Source: Anaerolineales bacterium (GTDB lineage: Bacteria > Chloroflexota > Anaerolineae > Anaerolineales > UBA11858). From it: a stretch of DNA of 64,000 bases. Positions 62,199 through 64,000 of the stretch are shown piece by piece. A program made the translations under genes and the position numbers. Position 1 is the stretch's first letter. Each line of letters starts with the position of its first letter. The stretch spans positions 154,874 through 218,873 of the forward strand of contig JANQED010000132.1 in assembly GCA_028278545.1 (NCBI GenBank), given 5' to 3'. The notes under the pieces were generated by a model. That model was not told where the DNA came from, ran no database searches, and worked only from the letters and a program-made list of their open reading frames with translations.

Positions 62199-64000
62199 CT
62201 AGTAGATATCATGCACCGTGTTGAATACGTTGAACTTTCCAGTCGGCGTCATCAGGTCTGGGATGCGGGCGATCTCTTTCAGTGAGGCGTCATCGTAGAT
62301 GACGATCTCGCCAGTCTTGCCCGGCTGATCGGCCGTCCCCCATACGCTGACCCAAATCTCGCTGCCATCCTTGTTGTATTCAAAGTGTACTGCCCGGCCA
62401 TAGTCGGCCACTTCCCAACATTTGTGGGTTTCGGTGGGGTTTTCCTTCGCCACCACACAAACCGTACGCTGGATGACTTCATCGGAGTTCAAGACGTGAT
62501 CGACCCAGATCCATTGACTGTTCGGGTGGGTTTTTAGGAACAGACTGCCCGCACCCTCCAAGGGGATGTTACGCACGACTTTCCAGGCATATTCGGGATG
62601 ATTCTCAGGATCAGTACCGATAGCAACCATAGCACCCTCGCCCAAGTGTGCTGTACCCCACACCGGCCCAAATTCAGGATCGATCCAATTGGCACCGCGG
62701 CCGGGGTGTGGGATGGCGGGAGTCTCTACCAACGCCTCCAAATTGCCTTCCAAGGCATCGATCACGGCGACCTTGTTGGCCTGGTTGGCAGCTACGAAGA
62801 AATAGCGCTTGGTGGAATCCCAGCCGCCATCGTGAAGGAAGCGTTCTGCCTCGATCATCTTGATTGACGGGTTGATGGGGTCTGAATAATCGACCAGCCA
62901 GATCAGCCCGGTCTCCTTGACGTTGATAATCCACTCTGGTTTGAAGTGAGAGGCAACGATTGAAGCAACGCGCGGCTCAGGGTGGTATTCTTCCGTATCG
63001 TACGTGTAGCTGCGGGTGCTGACCACCTTGAATGGCTCCAACGTCTGACCATCGAGGATCACAAAATGAGGCGGCCAATAACAGCCCACTACGGCGAATT
63101 GATCGGTAAAATCCCCCTCTTCACCTTTGTATTTGCTGGTCTCGGCAGACCTGGCATCGTAACAGGTCTGCACTTCGGCGACTTTGTCAGGAACTTCCAT
63201 CCACAGGTCGATCAGGGCCAACCTGCCGTCACGTCCGATGGTATAAACGTAGCGCCCTGTGGCCGACATGCGGGAAATATGCACCGCGTATCCGGTATTG
63301 ACATTATTGACGACTTCATAGGTATCCCCGTCGATGATTGCCACCTGGCCCGCATCGCGCAGCGTAACTGCGAAGTAGTTCTCCCAATTCCGATCAGTTT
63401 GTGGTGACGTTGGGCGATCTTCCGGCTCGACGAAGACTTTCCAGGTATCCTTCATCTGCTCTAGAGACATCTCCGGCGGCTGAGGCGGCTCGTTCTGGAT
63501 GAACTTGGCCATCAATTCCGCATCATCCTCAGAGAGAACACCTTGCTTGCCCCAATCAGGCATACCGCGCGGTGTGCCATTGAATATGATCGAAGCCAGG
63601 GCGACCGTCCCTTTCGGAAGGGTCAGGTCAGGGGTCAGCCCCGGGCCGGTTGCCCCCTTCCGCAGCACACCATGACAACCTGCACAGCGTTCGAAGAAGA
63701 TCTGCGTCGCCCTGGCAAGCTCATCTTCGCTGAGGGCTGGCGTCCCGGTCCCTGCAACGGCCACAGATTCAGCACCTTCCAGGACTCCTTCGGGGAGGCC
63801 GGCCAGATACTGGTAGATCGCCTCCAATTGCTCGTTGGTCAACACATCGATCAGGGTAACAGGCATCTGACCAGGCTGACATGGGCCGCTGGGACAATCG
63901 GCAGGGATGAACACATCCGGGTCTTCGACAGCTTCGCGAATATATTCATCAATGGTCTCCGCCGTACCGGTGTACTCTCCGCTCCCCAAGCGAGCCTCGG
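62199..64000 (-). CDS. nirS: Cytochrome cd1 nitrite reductase (NirS), 5' end cut off
   Basis: The frame is open to the right edge (about 600 codons), so the N-terminus is missing. The visible part starts with the C-terminal piece of one cytochrome c domain (a Met ligand in GQMPVTL and a helix with LEAIYQYLAG). A second c-type domain follows with CAGCH and a Met-bearing RGMPDWG. The eight-bladed haem d1 propeller comes next, including the catalytic His pair: HPGRGANW and GTAHLGEG. These ligands identify cd1 nitrite reductase, which makes NO from nitrite in the periplasm. Two cytochrome c domains before the d1 domain is more than the single one of classic NirS. Confidence 0.93.
   Translation of the reverse strand, partial: EARLGSGEYTGTAETIDEYIREAVEDPDVFIPADCPSGPCQPGQMPVTLIDVLTNEQLEAIYQYLAGLPEGVLEGAESVAVAGTGTPALSEDELARATQIFFERCAGCHGVLRKGATGPGLTPDLTLPKGTVALASIIFNGTPRGMPDWGKQGVLSEDDAELMAKFIQNEPPQPPEMSLEQMKDTWKVFVEPEDRPTSPQTDRNWENYFAVTLRDAGQVAIIDGDTYEVVNNVNTGYAVHISRMSATGRYVYTIGRDGRLALIDLWMEVPDKVAEVQTCYDARSAETSKYKGEEGDFTDQFAVVGCYWPPHFVILDGQTLEPFKVVSTRSYTYDTEEYHPEPRVASIVASHFKPEWIINVKETGLIWLVDYSDPINPSIKMIEAERFLHDGGWDSTKRYFFVAANQANKVAVIDALEGNLEALVETPAIPHPGRGANWIDPEFGPVWGTAHLGEGAMVAIGTDPENHPEYAWKVVRNIPLEGAGSLFLKTHPNSQWIWVDHVLNSDEVIQRTVCVVAKENPTETHKCWEVADYGRAVHFEYNKDGSEIWVSVWGTADQPGKTGEIVIYDDASLKEIARIPDLMTPTGKFNVFNTVHDIY

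Overview
The window is a gene-dense, roughly 54% GC bacterial chromosome segment. Gene content suggests an uncultured Chloroflexota (Anaerolineae-like) bacterium: short Shine-Dalgarno-led operons, Chloroflexota-style lipoproteins with Thr/Pro-rich linkers, a triple-FHA ABC exporter, a cytochrome cd1 nitrite reductase and a selenocysteine (Sec) decoding factor. No single phylogenetic marker was tested, so this placement is an inference. No phage, IS element or CRISPR array was seen.

Layout. 1-9.8 kb (minus): an Lrp-family regulator, a PotABCD-type polyamine ABC importer, an aldehyde dehydrogenase, an FAD amine oxidase and two class III aminotransferases, together a probable polyamine/amine uptake and catabolism operon that runs off the left edge. 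9.9-20.8 kb: an unusual lipid-type locus with a fatty-acyl-AMP ligase, a free acyl carrier protein, an ABCG-like exporter with three FHA domains, a condensation/acyltransferase-fold protein, two small uncharacterised proteins, and a tandem pair of UbiB/ABC1 kinases of which the first has lost several conserved catalytic residues. 20.8-25.9 kb: pirin, a selenocysteine-containing peroxiredoxin-glutaredoxin fusion with an in-frame TGA at the peroxidatic position and a SECIS-like hairpin, a metY-metA methionine operon behind an attenuator-like leader, and bacterioferritin. 26-31.6 kb: an MFS transporter, a promoter-operator controlled mini-operon starting with a 24-residue Cys-Cys peptide, a radical SAM protein, a VapBC-type toxin-antitoxin pair and a seven-repeat secreted protein.

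31.7-39.1 kb: a DnaE2-like polymerase and a citrate lyase operon with a CitD-CitE fusion, CitF and an isocitrate/isopropylmalate-type dehydrogenase. 39.3-46.4 kb: a two-component system, membrane proteins, a low-GC glycerophosphodiesterase-like gene and an MscS channel. 46.4-50.4 kb: selB in an overlapping operon with a FemAB-like aminoacyltransferase and a D-cysteine desulfhydrase. 50.5-56.2 kb: a coiled-coil protein and an orphan operon of three Complex I/Mrp antiporter-like membrane subunits with an SH3-like lipoprotein. 56.4-64 kb: a GH1 beta-glycosidase, tRNA-Ser(GGA), hemerythrin, an NnrS-like membrane protein, cupin, DUF59, DUF1858, a DUF3179 lipoprotein and the 3' part of a nirS-type nitrite reductase.

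The strongest connected observation is that the candidate selenoprotein (about 22 kb) and SelB (about 49 kb) lie in the same window. The TGA in the peroxiredoxin is therefore best read as Sec rather than as a nonsense mutation.
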